Below, piece by piece: positions 21,895 to 30,510 of a stretch of DNA of 64,000 nt (positions within the stretch are counted from its first letter, which is position 1; each line of letters begins with the position of its first letter). The notes under the pieces are model-generated. The model worked only from the letters and a program-made list of their open reading frames with translations, did no database searches and was not told the origin of the DNA. Source of the stretch: Trichomonas vaginalis G3 (lineage: Eukaryota; Parabasalia; Trichomonadida; Trichomonadidae); the NCBI RefSeq assembly GCF_026262505.1, contig NC_067203.1, positions 27,261,411-27,325,410 on the forward strand. Direction: 5' to 3'. The translations under genes and the position numbers were made by a program.

Positions 21895-22479
21895 TTAAAA
21901 TAGTATGCCATATAGCTTCTTGAATTTGTTAAGATATAGTCTAATGTATTTTCCATCTGTATCTCTAGCGTTTACATAAGCACAGCCTTCCTTAGTAAAA
22001 TATACTTGTAATTTTCTATAGCTTACGCCGGTATAAAAGTAGAAAGAGTCTTGTTCTTCGCTATAGTAGTAAAACTCAAACGTATGCTTGCCATAGTCTG
22101 TAATTTCAATTGCTTCATCTTCTAGTTCGTCGACAAATTCGAATACTATATCTCGAAAATTGCTTTTGTTCTTATTGTTTTCAGAACAAGTGACCCAACG
22201 TAAATTTTCAAGTCTATTGTCGTTTCTTATACGGTTTATATGGTCTACAAAAGGTAGATTGTTAGGATTCGGTATAAAATGAGTTGCAATGACAACATGT
22301 TTTAAATAGTGTTTTCCACCAATCCTCATCCTAGCATATCCGTCATTTTGCTCCCATTCGCTTAAAACTCTTTTTGTCTTTTTGTTTCTGACTTCAAAAG
22401 GCTCAGAACAGTGAATTTCATATTTCTCATCTAACAAACAAGTTTTCCAACAGTCTTTTCCAACAAAATCAGCGTACAT
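21895..22479 (-). CDS. HNH homing-type endonuclease with extra C-terminal domain
   Basis: A 194-codon intact frame. Residues about 20-55 resemble the NUMOD4-like part that precedes HNH nucleases (YEIHCSEPFEVRN, then a D-GYARMRIGGK strand). Residues about 60-105 are the HNH_3 core: HVVIATHFIPNP, then VDHINRIRNDNRLENLRWVT, ending with the N-N-K-N motif. Such enzymes nick or cut DNA with a metal ion and are common in phages and giant viruses. Residues about 120-190 are a separate domain (HTFEFYYYSEEQDSFYFY ... DTDGKYIRLYLNKFKKLYG) that matches the small protein coded inside the terminal repeats of Maverick 2 and in the fragment at 33664-33984. It may be a DNA-recognition domain. Confidence 0.85.
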   Translation of the reverse strand: MYADFVGKDCWKTCLLDEKYEIHCSEPFEVRNKKTKRVLSEWEQNDGYARMRIGGKHYLKHVVIATHFIPNPNNLPFVDHINRIRNDNRLENLRWVTCSENNKNKSNFRDIVFEFVDELEDEAIEITDYGKHTFEFYYYSEEQDSFYFYTGVSYRKLQVYFTKEGCAYVNARDTDGKYIRLYLNKFKKLYGILF

Positions 22480-22525
22480 TTCAAATAAAATAAAAAAATA
22501 TATTTTAAAAAATATATGTTTTTCT

Positions 22526-23107
22526 TTACTTTACGTAACCACCAGCTACCAAAAGTCTTTGACGCCAACCCATACCAGCTAATGAAGGTTGACTTTTAGT
22601 ATTGAAACTAACCTTTGGTTTTGGTTTATCTTCAGTTTTTGGCTCACCTTCTTCTATCTGTTTTTCGTCACTTTTCGGTTCCTCTGACTTTACCTCACTT
22701 GCAGGTATGGTTGTGTCGTCAACATCTTCGTAAATATCATATGCCATTTGTTTTTGTTTTCCTTTCAACTTTTTGTGTTTGTTGTAAAGTTTAGAATATT
22801 TCGACTCTAAGTCAATGAGATGTTCTATAATGAACTGTTGGTCAGTGAAGAATACCTTCCCATCTGTTGTCTCGAAAGCTCCTTCAGACTTCAATATTTT
22901 ATTTGTGAGAGTCTGTTTCTTTTTTGAGATACTAGCCGTTCCATTTCTATGAAAAGTGACTTTATAGTTAGGGTTTGTATTTCCAGACCTGGCACTTTCT
23001 ATTATTGAATTTTTCTCTTCATCTGTAAGTTCTTTGACAGGTTTTGACAATGGTTCTGAACTTTTTGTTTGTGGTGTCAAATCTACCGTTTCAACTTCTT
23101 CGGTCAT
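22526..23107 (-). CDS. Lys/Glu-rich protein with a short shared domain
   Basis: A 193-codon intact frame preceded by TTTTTTACTGAGATGAA before its ATG. The same leader precedes the next small gene. Residues about 30-70 (IESARSGNTNPNYKVTF, then NGTASISKKKQTL) match a short domain also seen in the proteins at 37270-37512 and 39631-40056. A charged segment follows that looks like coiled coil, and the tail is Lys/Glu/Pro-rich and probably disordered. The position among virion-type genes suggests a structural or assembly role, but nothing proves it. Confidence 0.65.
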   Translation of the reverse strand: MTEEVETVDLTPQTKSSEPLSKPVKELTDEEKNSIIESARSGNTNPNYKVTFHRNGTASISKKKQTLTNKILKSEGAFETTDGKVFFTDQQFIIEHLIDLESKYSKLYNKHKKLKGKQKQMAYDIYEDVDDTTIPASEVKSEEPKSDEKQIEEGEPKTEDKPKPKVSFNTKSQPSLAGMGWRQRLLVAGGYVK

Positions 23108-23142
23108 TTCATCTCAGTAAAAAATTTTAGTTTGGTTTGTTT

Positions 23143-23280
23143 TCAACTGGTTGTTGTTGTTTTTTTAAGTCGGTCTAAAACTTCCTGAGGTATAGGAAGA
23201 ACTTGACAAACACGTTGTGTAACTGCTGGAAGCCGACAAATCCATCTTGAACCCATTTGTCTCAATGCTGTATTGTTCAT
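23143..23280 (-). CDS. 45-residue small protein
   Basis: ATG at 23280, stop at 23143. Its leader ACTGAGATGAA before the ATG is the same as that of the gene at 22526-23107, which argues that this is a real gene. The peptide is basic with a few hydrophobic residues (SRWICRLPAV, RVCQVLPIPQEVLDRL) and a Thr-rich end. The stretch QVLPIPQEVLDRLK could be an amphipathic helix. Small peptides of this kind are common among minor virion components, but the role is unknown. Confidence 0.6.
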   Translation of the reverse strand: MNNTALRQMGSRWICRLPAVTQRVCQVLPIPQEVLDRLKKTTTTS

Positions 23281-23299
23281 TTCATCTCAGTAAAAAACT

Positions 23300-23701
23300 T
23301 TACATTCCCCACGTTTGAGGCGGTTGAGGTTGGTTATTGTTTACCCATTGTTGTGCATGGTTATATCCTCTGTTAAAGAATCTTTCACCTTGGTCCATAT
23401 AGTGTCCTGCTTGGTTATAGTAGTCATTTGCTTTGTTATAATAGTTTCCTGCTTCTCTTCCTACATTGTCCATCCATCCTTGAACTTTTCCTCTTGTTTC
23501 AGGATTTGGAATAAGATTTGTTGCATCTCGTGCTACCTCCCAACCTTTCTGTACAGTTTGTATAATAGGTTGTGCTTTCTCTTTCAGTATACCTAATGTA
23601 CTCAAAATCTTCCTTCCAATTCCAAATGCACCTCTGGCTAGTGTTCCCACTGCGGGCAAAAATCTGGATGCAACTCCTGCTAATGCGCCAAATAAACCCA
23701 T
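23300..23701 (-). CDS. Amphipathic Gly-start protein (candidate membrane-active virion protein)
   Basis: A 133-codon intact frame. The N-terminal 35 residues (MGLFGALAGVASRFLPAVGT, then ARGAFGIGRKILSTLGIL) are a glycine/alanine-rich amphipathic stretch with regular Arg/Lys, then a polar middle and an Asn/Gln/Tyr-rich C-terminus. This resembles the layout of membrane-lytic minor capsid proteins such as adenovirus protein VI, but that is an analogy from composition. A second protein of the same style lies at 26839-27081, and a third at 57062-57589. The leader TTTTTTACCCTATAAGAA fits the promoter-like motif of the element. Its start is divergent from the integrase. Confidence 0.65.
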   Translation of the reverse strand: MGLFGALAGVASRFLPAVGTLARGAFGIGRKILSTLGILKEKAQPIIQTVQKGWEVARDATNLIPNPETRGKVQGWMDNVGREAGNYYNKANDYYNQAGHYMDQGERFFNRGYNHAQQWVNNNQPQPPQTWGM

Positions 23702-23717
23702 TTCTTATAGGGTAAAA

Positions 23718-24676
23718 AATGACGAATCCAAACAAGGACCCTATGTTTCTAAGGCAACAAAGAAAGCACTCATGATAAAATCTTTAGTTCAACACCAAAT
23801 GCTTGGTTTATGGATATCTTGGAAAACATTCCGAGGTATAGAGAAGATGGACCACCATACTGGCTAATATTTGTTGGTCAAAACACAAGATACTGTGAAG
23901 CCATACCATTACAATCCAAAAATATTTTAGATGTGAAAACTGCTTTGACAATATTCGTTGACAAATACCATCCAACAAAACTGACATCTGACTGTGAAAG
24001 TTCTTTCAAATCAGATGATGTAAAAAACTATCTGCGTTCAAAAAATGTAAACCAATATTTCATTGTCGACCAAAACCATTCTGCTCTTGGTGTCATTGAC
24101 AGTTGTATAAAAATCTTAAGAGACTTAAACCAACCACAAGGTGGTGAGGTAGATGAAATGTCATATGACGACAAGTATAGACACTTCTCCATGGCAAAGA
24201 TGAGACAAGTTTTAAATATTTACAATAACCGTAAACAAAAAGGTTTGGGAAACCACTCCCCCGAAGAAATGAAAAACAACCCCGACTTAGAGAAAGACTA
24301 TATATTTAATAGTTTAGTCAAAAGAGACAAACAAGAAAGAATGCCAGGCTTCAAACTTAAGAAAGGTGACAAAGTAAAAATAGAAATACCTAAACGCGAC
24401 CCATATGAAAATACTATTGACTATGACAACAATGGGAACTCGACAGGTACTCACATTCGTGTTCGTAAAAATAGAAGAAAGTATACAAGAGAATATTATG
24501 AAGTTTTAGGCAAACATGGCAAAATGTACAGACTGCAAGCAGAAGATAAAACTACTATTGTCAGACCTCGTTTCAAACTTGTTAAGGTTCAAGGTGGTAT
24601 ACTTTCAAAGACAGTTCCAAACAAATATAAGACAACTCCTGACGAATATGCTAAAGAAGTTGAAAATGACGACTAA
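23718..24676 (+). pseudogene. Retroviral-type (rve) integrase of Maverick 1, broken
   Basis: The long frame from 23810 covers the rve catalytic region and the C-terminal part. Seen in it: YWLIFVGQNTRYCEAIPL, the KLTSDCESSF segment around the second catalytic aspartate, and the LRDLNQ helix, followed by a NHSPEEM motif and a basic DNA-binding tail with beta strands. It is a relative of the integrase at 48718-49803. These enzymes insert Maverick DNA into the host chromosome. The locus probably begins at 23718, divergent from the amphipathic-protein gene. It is broken, with about one break. Confidence 0.75.
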
Positions 24677-25971
24677 GCAATTCTATACCATGCACAAACT
24701 GTCATGTAAGGTGGCATGTATTTTTTACCTAGTCCTGTAGATGTTGTTGTAAAAGTATGTTGGTGGTTTCCTCCTGGTTCAGTTTGTCGAAAAGTCTTTT
24801 TTGCTGAATGGTTATAATCTGGAGATAAAACGTCATAGCCAGCTTCATACTCTGAGTTGTATAATGGGTGGTCTCTTAATGAGTGGCTATGGTCGCCAGA
24901 AAAGTTTGTTGTACCAGAATGACTATGTGGTGGCAAGTTGTCGACAGATATCGTTTTACTTCCACCTGTTTTCTTTGGAGTGTGTGCACAATACAAAAAA
25001 CTTTCGAGTATTTGAGTCCAAGTTCCAAAACCAAGTACTACTTCTGGTCTGGTAGAGTTCATTGACGTGTAAATAGAACCAACTGGGTAAATGGTTTGAA
25101 GTATTTCTGTCTTTAATGTTTGAAGCTCTGTTTTGTCAGCTTTTTTATCATATAAATCTTGAGCAGTGAATTTAACTTTGTTTTCATCCTCCATGACATA
25201 GACATTTCTACATCTAATGTATCTCATCGTTGTTATGTCTTCTTCCGATGTTAAACCTTGTGGAAAGTTAGGAGGTTTCCAATATATTGCATCCCCACCA
25301 GTTTCTTCAACCGTTCCTTCAATATTTTCTATACCAACAGTTGCGAAGAAGCTATGTGTATGTCCAACGTCACTTTTCCTGTTTAAGGTTTCTTGTAAGT
25401 TTGTAATATTTGCAATGGTATGTGTATGTCCAACGTCACTTTTCCTGTTTAAGGTTTCTTGTAAGTTTGTAATATTTGCAATGGTATGTGTATGGTTCTT
25501 ATCCGCTTTAAGGTCTAAACATCCTGAAACCCACCCTGTATCGGCTTTACCTTTTAAAATCTTTGTTGTCCGTTCATGGTACCATTCAACCCTTTCTATA
25601 ATTTTTTCATCTTTTTCATTCACATATTCCTTATCTGCCTTCTTCACTAACGCACTAGCCACACGTGCTAACTCATCGTCAACATACTCTTTGTCAGCTT
25701 TGTTGTCAATATCTGCTTTCAAAAGAAGTTCAGATATAGGTTTCTCGTTTAAAGTTCCTTTTGTTGGATTTACACAGACAGTATGGTTCTTACTGTCTTG
25801 AAACAGAAACTCATCTGTCATTGGGTTTATCGTCAGTTTTAAGTTTCCTTCTTTCAATGACTCAGATATCTTAGAATAGTTTGAAAAGTTTGTTGTGTTC
25901 TTATTTAGAGCTTGCATAATGAGTTGTCGGTTGTGTTGTATTTCTCTCATAGACGCTGTTTCTTTCGACAT
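24673..25971 (-). CDS. Phage tail-fibre-like protein with HxH tip
   Basis: A 432-codon intact frame. Residues about 100-230 contain repeated KADK.Y and KADKNHTH segments, the trimeric-fibre style of phage tail proteins, with one 22-residue unit exactly duplicated. The last 140 residues form a collar/tip domain: IYPVGSIYTSMNSTRPEVVL, GFGTW, NLPPHSHSG, GDHSHSLRDH, GGNHQHTFTT. Paired HxH motifs in phage T4 gp37-type tips bind metal along the fibre axis. The same tip, little changed, ends the 1063-residue protein of Maverick 2 although the bodies differ. The likely role is host-cell attachment. It overlaps the integrase stop by four bases, tail to tail. Confidence 0.85.
   Translation of the reverse strand: MSKETASMREIQHNRQLIMQALNKNTTNFSNYSKISESLKEGNLKLTINPMTDEFLFQDSKNHTVCVNPTKGTLNEKPISELLLKADIDNKADKEYVDDELARVASALVKKADKEYVNEKDEKIIERVEWYHERTTKILKGKADTGWVSGCLDLKADKNHTHTIANITNLQETLNRKSDVGHTHTIANITNLQETLNRKSDVGHTHSFFATVGIENIEGTVEETGGDAIYWKPPNFPQGLTSEEDITTMRYIRCRNVYVMEDENKVKFTAQDLYDKKADKTELQTLKTEILQTIYPVGSIYTSMNSTRPEVVLGFGTWTQILESFLYCAHTPKKTGGSKTISVDNLPPHSHSGTTNFSGDHSHSLRDHPLYNSEYEAGYDVLSPDYNHSAKKTFRQTEPGGNHQHTFTTTSTGLGKKYMPPYMTVCAWYRIA
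25361..25492. repeat. 66-bp exact tandem duplication in the fibre gene
   Basis: Two identical in-frame 66-bp units coding for HTIANITNLQETLNRKSDVG plus two residues. The lack of differences points to a very recent duplication that lengthens the fibre. Confidence 0.85.
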
Positions 25972-25989
25972 TTTTATTCTAGATAAAAT

Positions 25990-26834
25990 ATGCTTTCAAT
26001 AGAAAAAGAAAATTCAAGAGTTGCTACAACTAAACCATTAGATGAACTTTTTACGAATGTCGGTCAAAAGTTTGAGACAGAGACCGTAAAGCATGAAGGC
26101 TATCGTTTTGACTACCCATTAAGATGGCTAAGAGACCCATCTGTCACAAAAGCATTGGCTTTCGTAGAATGAAGTTTGTGTCTGTAGAAGATAAAAGTTT
26201 TCCATTTATTGTAAGGTTTCATATAGATTATATATCTGAAGGGAAACGAAAAATGTGGGAAGAAATTGAGCTAATACAAGTTGACCTTTCATCTTCTCTA
26301 CAGACTGCGTTAAAAAATATAGAAGATAAAATAAATTCATGTTATGCAAAATATGCTGATGAATATGCAAATACCGAGAGCACACTTTATGTGAGAATTG
26401 ATATGACAAACAAAATTCACAAGTGTCATTTCAAATCTACGAAGACAATCCAAAGAAAGACGAACAAATATATACAGAATTCACTGCAATGTCATGGTAT
26501 TATTTGCAAAGAATGTTAAATCAGAAAGTCGAACTTCCTTTAGCAAATATTTACAGTCGATATGCAAGAATGAACCATATTTATTTAAAGATGTTTTCGA
26601 CTCAGATGCTATTATAGTTCATGCTTCATTTTCTGGTGCACAAAACTCTTTTTTATGCTTGGCAAATGACTTTACGAAAAACCTACAAAGCTATATGAAC
26701 CACCGAGTGGAAGTATTTCAGACTTTCAAGTATGGTTTACTACAGATGGAAGAAAGAGAATAATTCCATTATACCACGCGTTTTACTTAGAACTTAGTTT
26801 CATATACAACTACTATCGAACGGTAAAAATATAA
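25990..26834 (+). pseudogene. Minor virion protein family, copy B of Maverick 1 (broken)
   Basis: A paralogue of the locus at 21008-21869. It starts with a similar peptide (ENSRVATTKPLDELFTNVGQ versus the related start of copy A) and the FDYPLRW segment follows. Its ATG lies after TTTTTATTCTAGATAAAAT, a leader shared back-to-back with the fibre gene. The locus is a fossil with a few breaks. Having two copies of this gene in one element, and two more relatives in Maverick 2, suggests that paired paralogues are part of the normal gene set. Confidence 0.6.
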
Positions 26835-26838
26835 TTTT

Positions 26839-27081
26839 TTAATACGGTTGAGGTGTTGGATTTGGTTGCCAACTAGACTGTGGTGCAGGTTCAGGCTGTT
26901 GTATAACAGGAGCTTGTTCTTCTGGTTCAGGGTCTTTAGGTATAATACCAACAAACTGACCTACTCTTTTACCAATATTTTTGACTCCGTTCCAAATTCC
27001 TCTTCCTACGGTTTTTATTCCATTCCATATACCTCTTCCAACATTTCGAAAGAAGTTTCCAATACTACTGAAGAAACCCAT
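26839..27081 (-). CDS. Amphipathic protein with myristoylation-like start
   Basis: An 80-codon intact frame. It begins MGFFSS, which fits the N-terminal myristoylation pattern (Gly2, small residue at 6). An internal duplication follows: RGIWNGIKTVG and RGIWNGVKNIG, an amphipathic Trp/Lys/Gly helix. The second half is Pro/Gln/Glu-rich and probably disordered. It resembles in style the protein at 23300-23701 and membrane-lytic peptides of non-enveloped viruses. A role in membrane penetration is inferred from composition. It is convergent with the broken minor virion protein gene on its left. Confidence 0.65.
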   Translation of the reverse strand: MGFFSSIGNFFRNVGRGIWNGIKTVGRGIWNGVKNIGKRVGQFVGIIPKDPEPEEQAPVIQQPEPAPQSSWQPNPTPQPY

Positions 27082-27099
27082 TTTACTATATGTAAAAAT

Positions 27100-27462
27100 C
27101 TAATGTCCACCTAGTCTCTTACGTTTCCTGTTGAGTTCCATTGCATTCTTTAACTGGAGCTCATACATTCTGTTTCTCCTCTGGTAGAAAACATATTCTG
27201 GGTCAACTCCTGTGTTCGCGTCATCTGCATAGAGTTGTTTATATCCCACTTCAGGGTTTGTATAAAACTCTTTCCATCTCATATTTGCATACCATGGTGG
27301 TAAGCCTAACGCAGCGTCATTTGACATGGCAGTTTGCATTTGTACATCTGTTGGCACTTGACCATAGTTTGCCATTGCAGTTTGTATTCTAACTTCATTT
27401 GGAATATTCTCTGGGTTTGGTTGTCCAGGTTGCTGTGCATTTGCTAAGTTCTGTGCGTCCAT
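27100..27462 (-). CDS. Unknown 120-residue protein of Maverick 1
   Basis: Intact frame with ATG at 27462, after a TTTTTATCTAATATTAA leader that fits the promoter-like motif of the element. The N-terminal 50 residues are Asn/Gln/Pro-rich with an internal repeat (V.IQTAMANYGQVPTDVQMQTAM). The middle has an aromatic segment (PPWYANMRWKEFYTNPEVGY) and the end is strongly basic (NRKRKRLGGH). It sits in a run of small minus-strand genes next to amphipathic and membrane proteins, which suggests a minor virion component. No family recognised. Confidence 0.6.
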   Translation of the reverse strand: MDAQNLANAQQPGQPNPENIPNEVRIQTAMANYGQVPTDVQMQTAMSNDAALGLPPWYANMRWKEFYTNPEVGYKQLYADDANTGVDPEYVFYQRRNRMYELQLKNAMELNRKRKRLGGH

Positions 27463-27485
27463 TTAATATTAGATAAAAATATCTC

Positions 27486-27617
27486 TTACGAGTACATATA
27501 CTGGACATTTGCAGGCATTGGTTCATCTTCATATTCTCTGTACCTTTCTGCCACGTCAAATAAATAAATGACACAATGGAAAAAACCTAAAACAAGTAGT
27601 CCTATTTCAAACCACAT
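27486..27617 (-). CDS. 43-residue single-pass membrane protein
   Basis: ATG at 27617, stop at 27486. Residues 2-20 (WFEIGLLVLGFFHCVIYLF) form one clear membrane segment, followed by an acidic tail with many Glu and Tyr. It fills the space between two minus-strand genes with only 5 and 23 bp to spare, and the composition is not random, so I regard it as a real gene. Small membrane peptides are typical of viruses, where they may act at membranes during entry or exit. No homologue recognised. Confidence 0.6.
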   Translation of the reverse strand: MWFEIGLLVLGFFHCVIYLFDVAERYREYEDEPMPANVQYMYS

Positions 27618-27621
27618 TTAC

Positions 27622-28417
27622 TTACCAATAAAATTTCTTTTTATGACACTTTCTCCGGTTTATAGGACCTCTCTCATATTCTATCTTGTCATATCTAAAC
27701 TCATAGTCATGTATGTCCTCTAACCATCTCATAACGGTTTCCAAACCACTTTTATCGGATGTAAAGTAAAAGCATGGATGGTTATGTAAAACGTCTAAAG
27801 TTTCTAAAGAGTCTCTCAAAGTCCAGTCTACTTGGTATTGAAAATCCCATGTGTTATAGAACGGCGGGTCTACTATAAAGAAAACATTTTCCTTGTCTTT
27901 ATATTTTTCATACAACTCTGTCCAATGACATCTCACAAACTCTATACCCTCAATATATTTTTCTATGTCCTCTTTGAAAACATTTGTATAGTTAAGATAT
28001 AAAACGTTTGACATAAGTGTTTCAATGTCATGAACTCTTATAGAACCACTATATAATAGTCTAGCAGATATACTATCCCAGTCTATATATTCTGCTTTTT
28101 TCAAAACCTCTCTCACAATATTTTTCTTATCTAATGGTATACGTTCCATCTTGCCTATAGGTATCTTTTCTTTTAACTCTTCAATATTTTGTTAGTGTCT
28201 GGTATATGTTTGAGACGGTTCATATAGTTGTCGAAGTCATTGCATATAATCTTTGAGTCAGGAAATATTGTATGGCACAAATGAGATTATAGAAACTTCC
28301 ACCGAACAAGTCTACAAATGTTAGACCATTCGGTAGTTTCTTAAGTTCTCTCAATAGAATATCTTTACATCTACTCTTATTTCCAAAGAAGGGTAACGGT
28401 GGTTTTGTAAAATTCAT
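27622..28417 (-). pseudogene. D12-class adenine-N6 DNA methyltransferase (Dam-like), broken
   Basis: The locus starts at the ATG at 28417. The N-terminal part has KPPLPFFGNKSR and TFVDLFGGSF, the S-adenosylmethionine binding motifs of D12 (Dam-type) methylases, and the later part has VDPPFYNT, the DPPY-type catalytic motif. The family methylates adenine in short DNA sites and is typical of phages, bacteria and some large DNA viruses. In a Maverick it could mark element DNA or guard it from a nuclease such as the HNH enzyme; that link is speculation. It is the last gene before the right end. The locus is broken, with about one break. Confidence 0.8.
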
Positions 28418-28500
28418 TTTATATATAATAATAAAAATGTTTTTTCCTGAAAAGTGACAGAAAAGTGACAAAACATGTACGAAGAAGTCTTGAAAATTCA

Positions 28501-28550
28501 AGAGGGTAGAAAAGAGGTTAGAAAAGAGGTTATATCTAACCTTCTACCCT
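28501..28550. repeat. Palindromic intergenic module, copy 6 (reverse)
   Basis: Reverse orientation, core GGTTATATCTAACC with TAGAAAAGAGG units. It lies inside the right end of Maverick 1, mirroring copy 1 at the left end. Confidence 0.8.
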
Positions 28551-28624
28551 AAACATTATTTTTGTCTGATTTTACGAAGAAGTCTTGACAAAACATGAAA
28601 ACATATATAATTTGTGAAAAGCTC

Positions 28625-28706
28625 CTGGAAGACCCGTATATAAGAACTTCATTTATACTAAACATCTTCGGGGCTAGAAGGCACGAAGTGCCTGGAAGCC
28701 CCACTA

Positions 28707-28738
<32 letters not shown>
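28625..28738. repeat. Right terminus of Maverick 1
   Basis: Inverted copy of the left terminus: the TTCG hairpin (GGCACGAAGTGCC on this strand), CCCCACTACC and a 30-bp T run. The hairpin is single here and double on the left. Confidence 0.8.
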
Positions 28739-28739
<1 letters not shown>

Positions 28740-28943
28740 TAGTGTTTACTAATAGATGAATAGTATATAAATTCTATTAAAATGGATTTGATCCAAAAAA
28801 ATATATAAAATTTGATCATAAATAAAATCGTTTTAAATTACTTCTTCATTTAAATTATAACAATTATTTTTGGTTTTATATTTTTTTGGATCAAATCCAT
28901 TTTAATAGAATTTATATACTATTCATCTATTAGTAAACACTAC
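28739..28943. mobile_element. 205-bp MITE with 67-bp perfect inverted repeats
   Basis: The ends GTAGTGTTTACTAATAGATG and their complement continue perfectly for about 67 bp, leaving a loop of about 70 bp with no coding frame. It abuts the T run that ends Maverick 1, so no target duplication can be read on that side. Perfect arms suggest youth or repeated gene conversion. Confidence 0.8.
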
Positions 28944-29540
28944 CGTATATTATTTTTTAAGCTATCTTATTTTTTGAAATTTTATTCAAATCTTTGGTCG
29001 CAAGAAGAATTGCATGATAAATAAAAACATTTAATCAAAGTCAATTTTATTTTTCATATTCAAATGGACTGAGTGTTAACATTTAACATTTTTTGCTAAT
29101 TGTCGTCAAAATTAGGCGTAAAGCAAAAATTGATATTTCATATGGTTTTATGATAGATAAGCATTATATTCCCACTCATTATATTCGTAAATTTTGAGGT
29201 TTATCCTTCGCTTTTAAGATCATTGAATTTGATTTTTATATAAAATAGTTATATATTAGAAAATAATATGAGTTTATGTGATATTATTTTTCAGAAGATT
29301 TTGTGTTCTTCTTCAAAATTTTATTTTTTTATTAAAAAGAATCTTTACAAAATATACATTTACTTTAATTAATATTTAAAAACGTGCTCTATCAAAAGTT
29401 CCAAAAATTCAATATTTTAGCTTTTCTGAAGTGTCACTTTTGATGAATTTCTGTTTACAACAGTATGCACTTTTGTCACCTACTCAGTTCAAAAGGGAAC
29501 AAGACAAATTTGCCACACGGCACTTTTTTTAAAAAAAATT
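28944..29540. other. AT-rich intergenic stretch
   Basis: No convincing frame, repeat or RNA gene seen. Confidence 0.5.
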
Positions 29541-29565
29541 AATGGAGCGGAGCGATACTCTGCTG

Positions 29566-29949
29566 CAGGAGCCCCAAGGCTCCAAATCATTACGAAAGGG
29601 AGCCTCAGGGCTCCTGAGAATCCATCAGCAGAGGCCTTTTCATTTGGCCTCTGCTGATCAAAGATTCGGCGAAGCCATTCTTCGTCTCAGGAGCCCCAAG
29701 GCTCCCAATCATTACGAAAGGGAGCCTCAGGGCTCCTGAGAAACCTCTTTGAGAAGGTTTTCTTAAAGAAAACCTTCTCAAAGATGATTGTCAGCATTCA
29801 CTCAAAATCTACCAAGAGTTTCAAAGTTTCAAATCTATCTGAAATGAAGCTTTGAATCTCTTGTATATCTAATTGTAGAGGTACCTTTTCAAAATGTCTT
29901 CTATTGATTAAATTTAATCAGTAAAAGTCATTTTGAAAAGGTACATCTC
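29566..29949. repeat. Hairpin cluster 1
   Basis: Five inverted repeats in a row: 29566-29616 and its near copy 29688-29738 (arms CAGGAGCCCCAAGGCTCC), 29625-29657 (CAGCAGAGGCC arms), 29747-29783 (CTTTGAGAAGG arms) and 29875-29949 (GTACCTTTTCAAAATG arms). No coding potential. Confidence 0.8.
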
Positions 29950-30510
29950 TATAATTGCTATTGAGCATTCACTCTTGGAACCTTGGAGCTCTTGTGTAGT
30001 GCATGAAAACTCCAAGATTCTAGCATAAAACATATATCATAGACATAATTTCTTCAAATATAATTTAAGGTTATTTTTTCAAAAATGAGAAAAGCGTAAT
30101 TTAAGGTTATTGAAAAGTGACACTTGGCGAATTTGTCCCGCACTCAGTTCAAAATCTGTTAATTAAATTAAAATTAATATTCTAAATAAATTAGAATAAC
30201 TTTAATCGTTAAAATAATTCATGATTTTAAGTATTTATTATTAAAATCTTAATTTTTCAATTCATTTTTAGAATTTCAAAATTAATTTGGTGGTTTTTCA
30301 TTCAATTCTATTTGAATCATATTGTATTCAATTCACCAGATACATTTGTTGTTCCAAATAAATAATTTTTTTGAATAAAATACGATTTTTTTCAATTCAA
30401 TTTTTATTTTAATTTTTTAATGAGGTTAGCTTATTAAATTAGGCTAATCCTTTCATAAACGGCGACAGTCTCACACTCAGGCTTTCAACCGGGCCTGAGA
30501 AGCCGAAAAT
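29950..30510. other. AT-rich spacer between hairpin clusters
   Basis: Very AT-rich sequence with no gene seen. Confidence 0.5.

Larger units (their letters stand above)
3960..28738. mobile_element. Maverick/Polinton element 1, about 24.8 kb, broken
   Basis: The two ends are inverted copies: an A run then GG-AGTGGGGCTTCCAGGC on the left, and the complement ending in a T run on the right. The inverted similarity continues inward for about 75 bp and resumes in blocks further in. Between the ends lie Maverick-type genes: integrase, KilA-N proteins, HNH nuclease, amphipathic virion-like proteins, minor virion protein paralogues, fibre and D12 methylase. It is a fossil: about 12 kb in the middle is heavily decayed with dozens of breaks, and several genes outside that zone carry one or a few. 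The mix of readable flanks and decayed core makes its age hard to judge; moderately recent is likely. A target duplication is not clear because a MITE abuts the right end. Confidence 0.85.
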
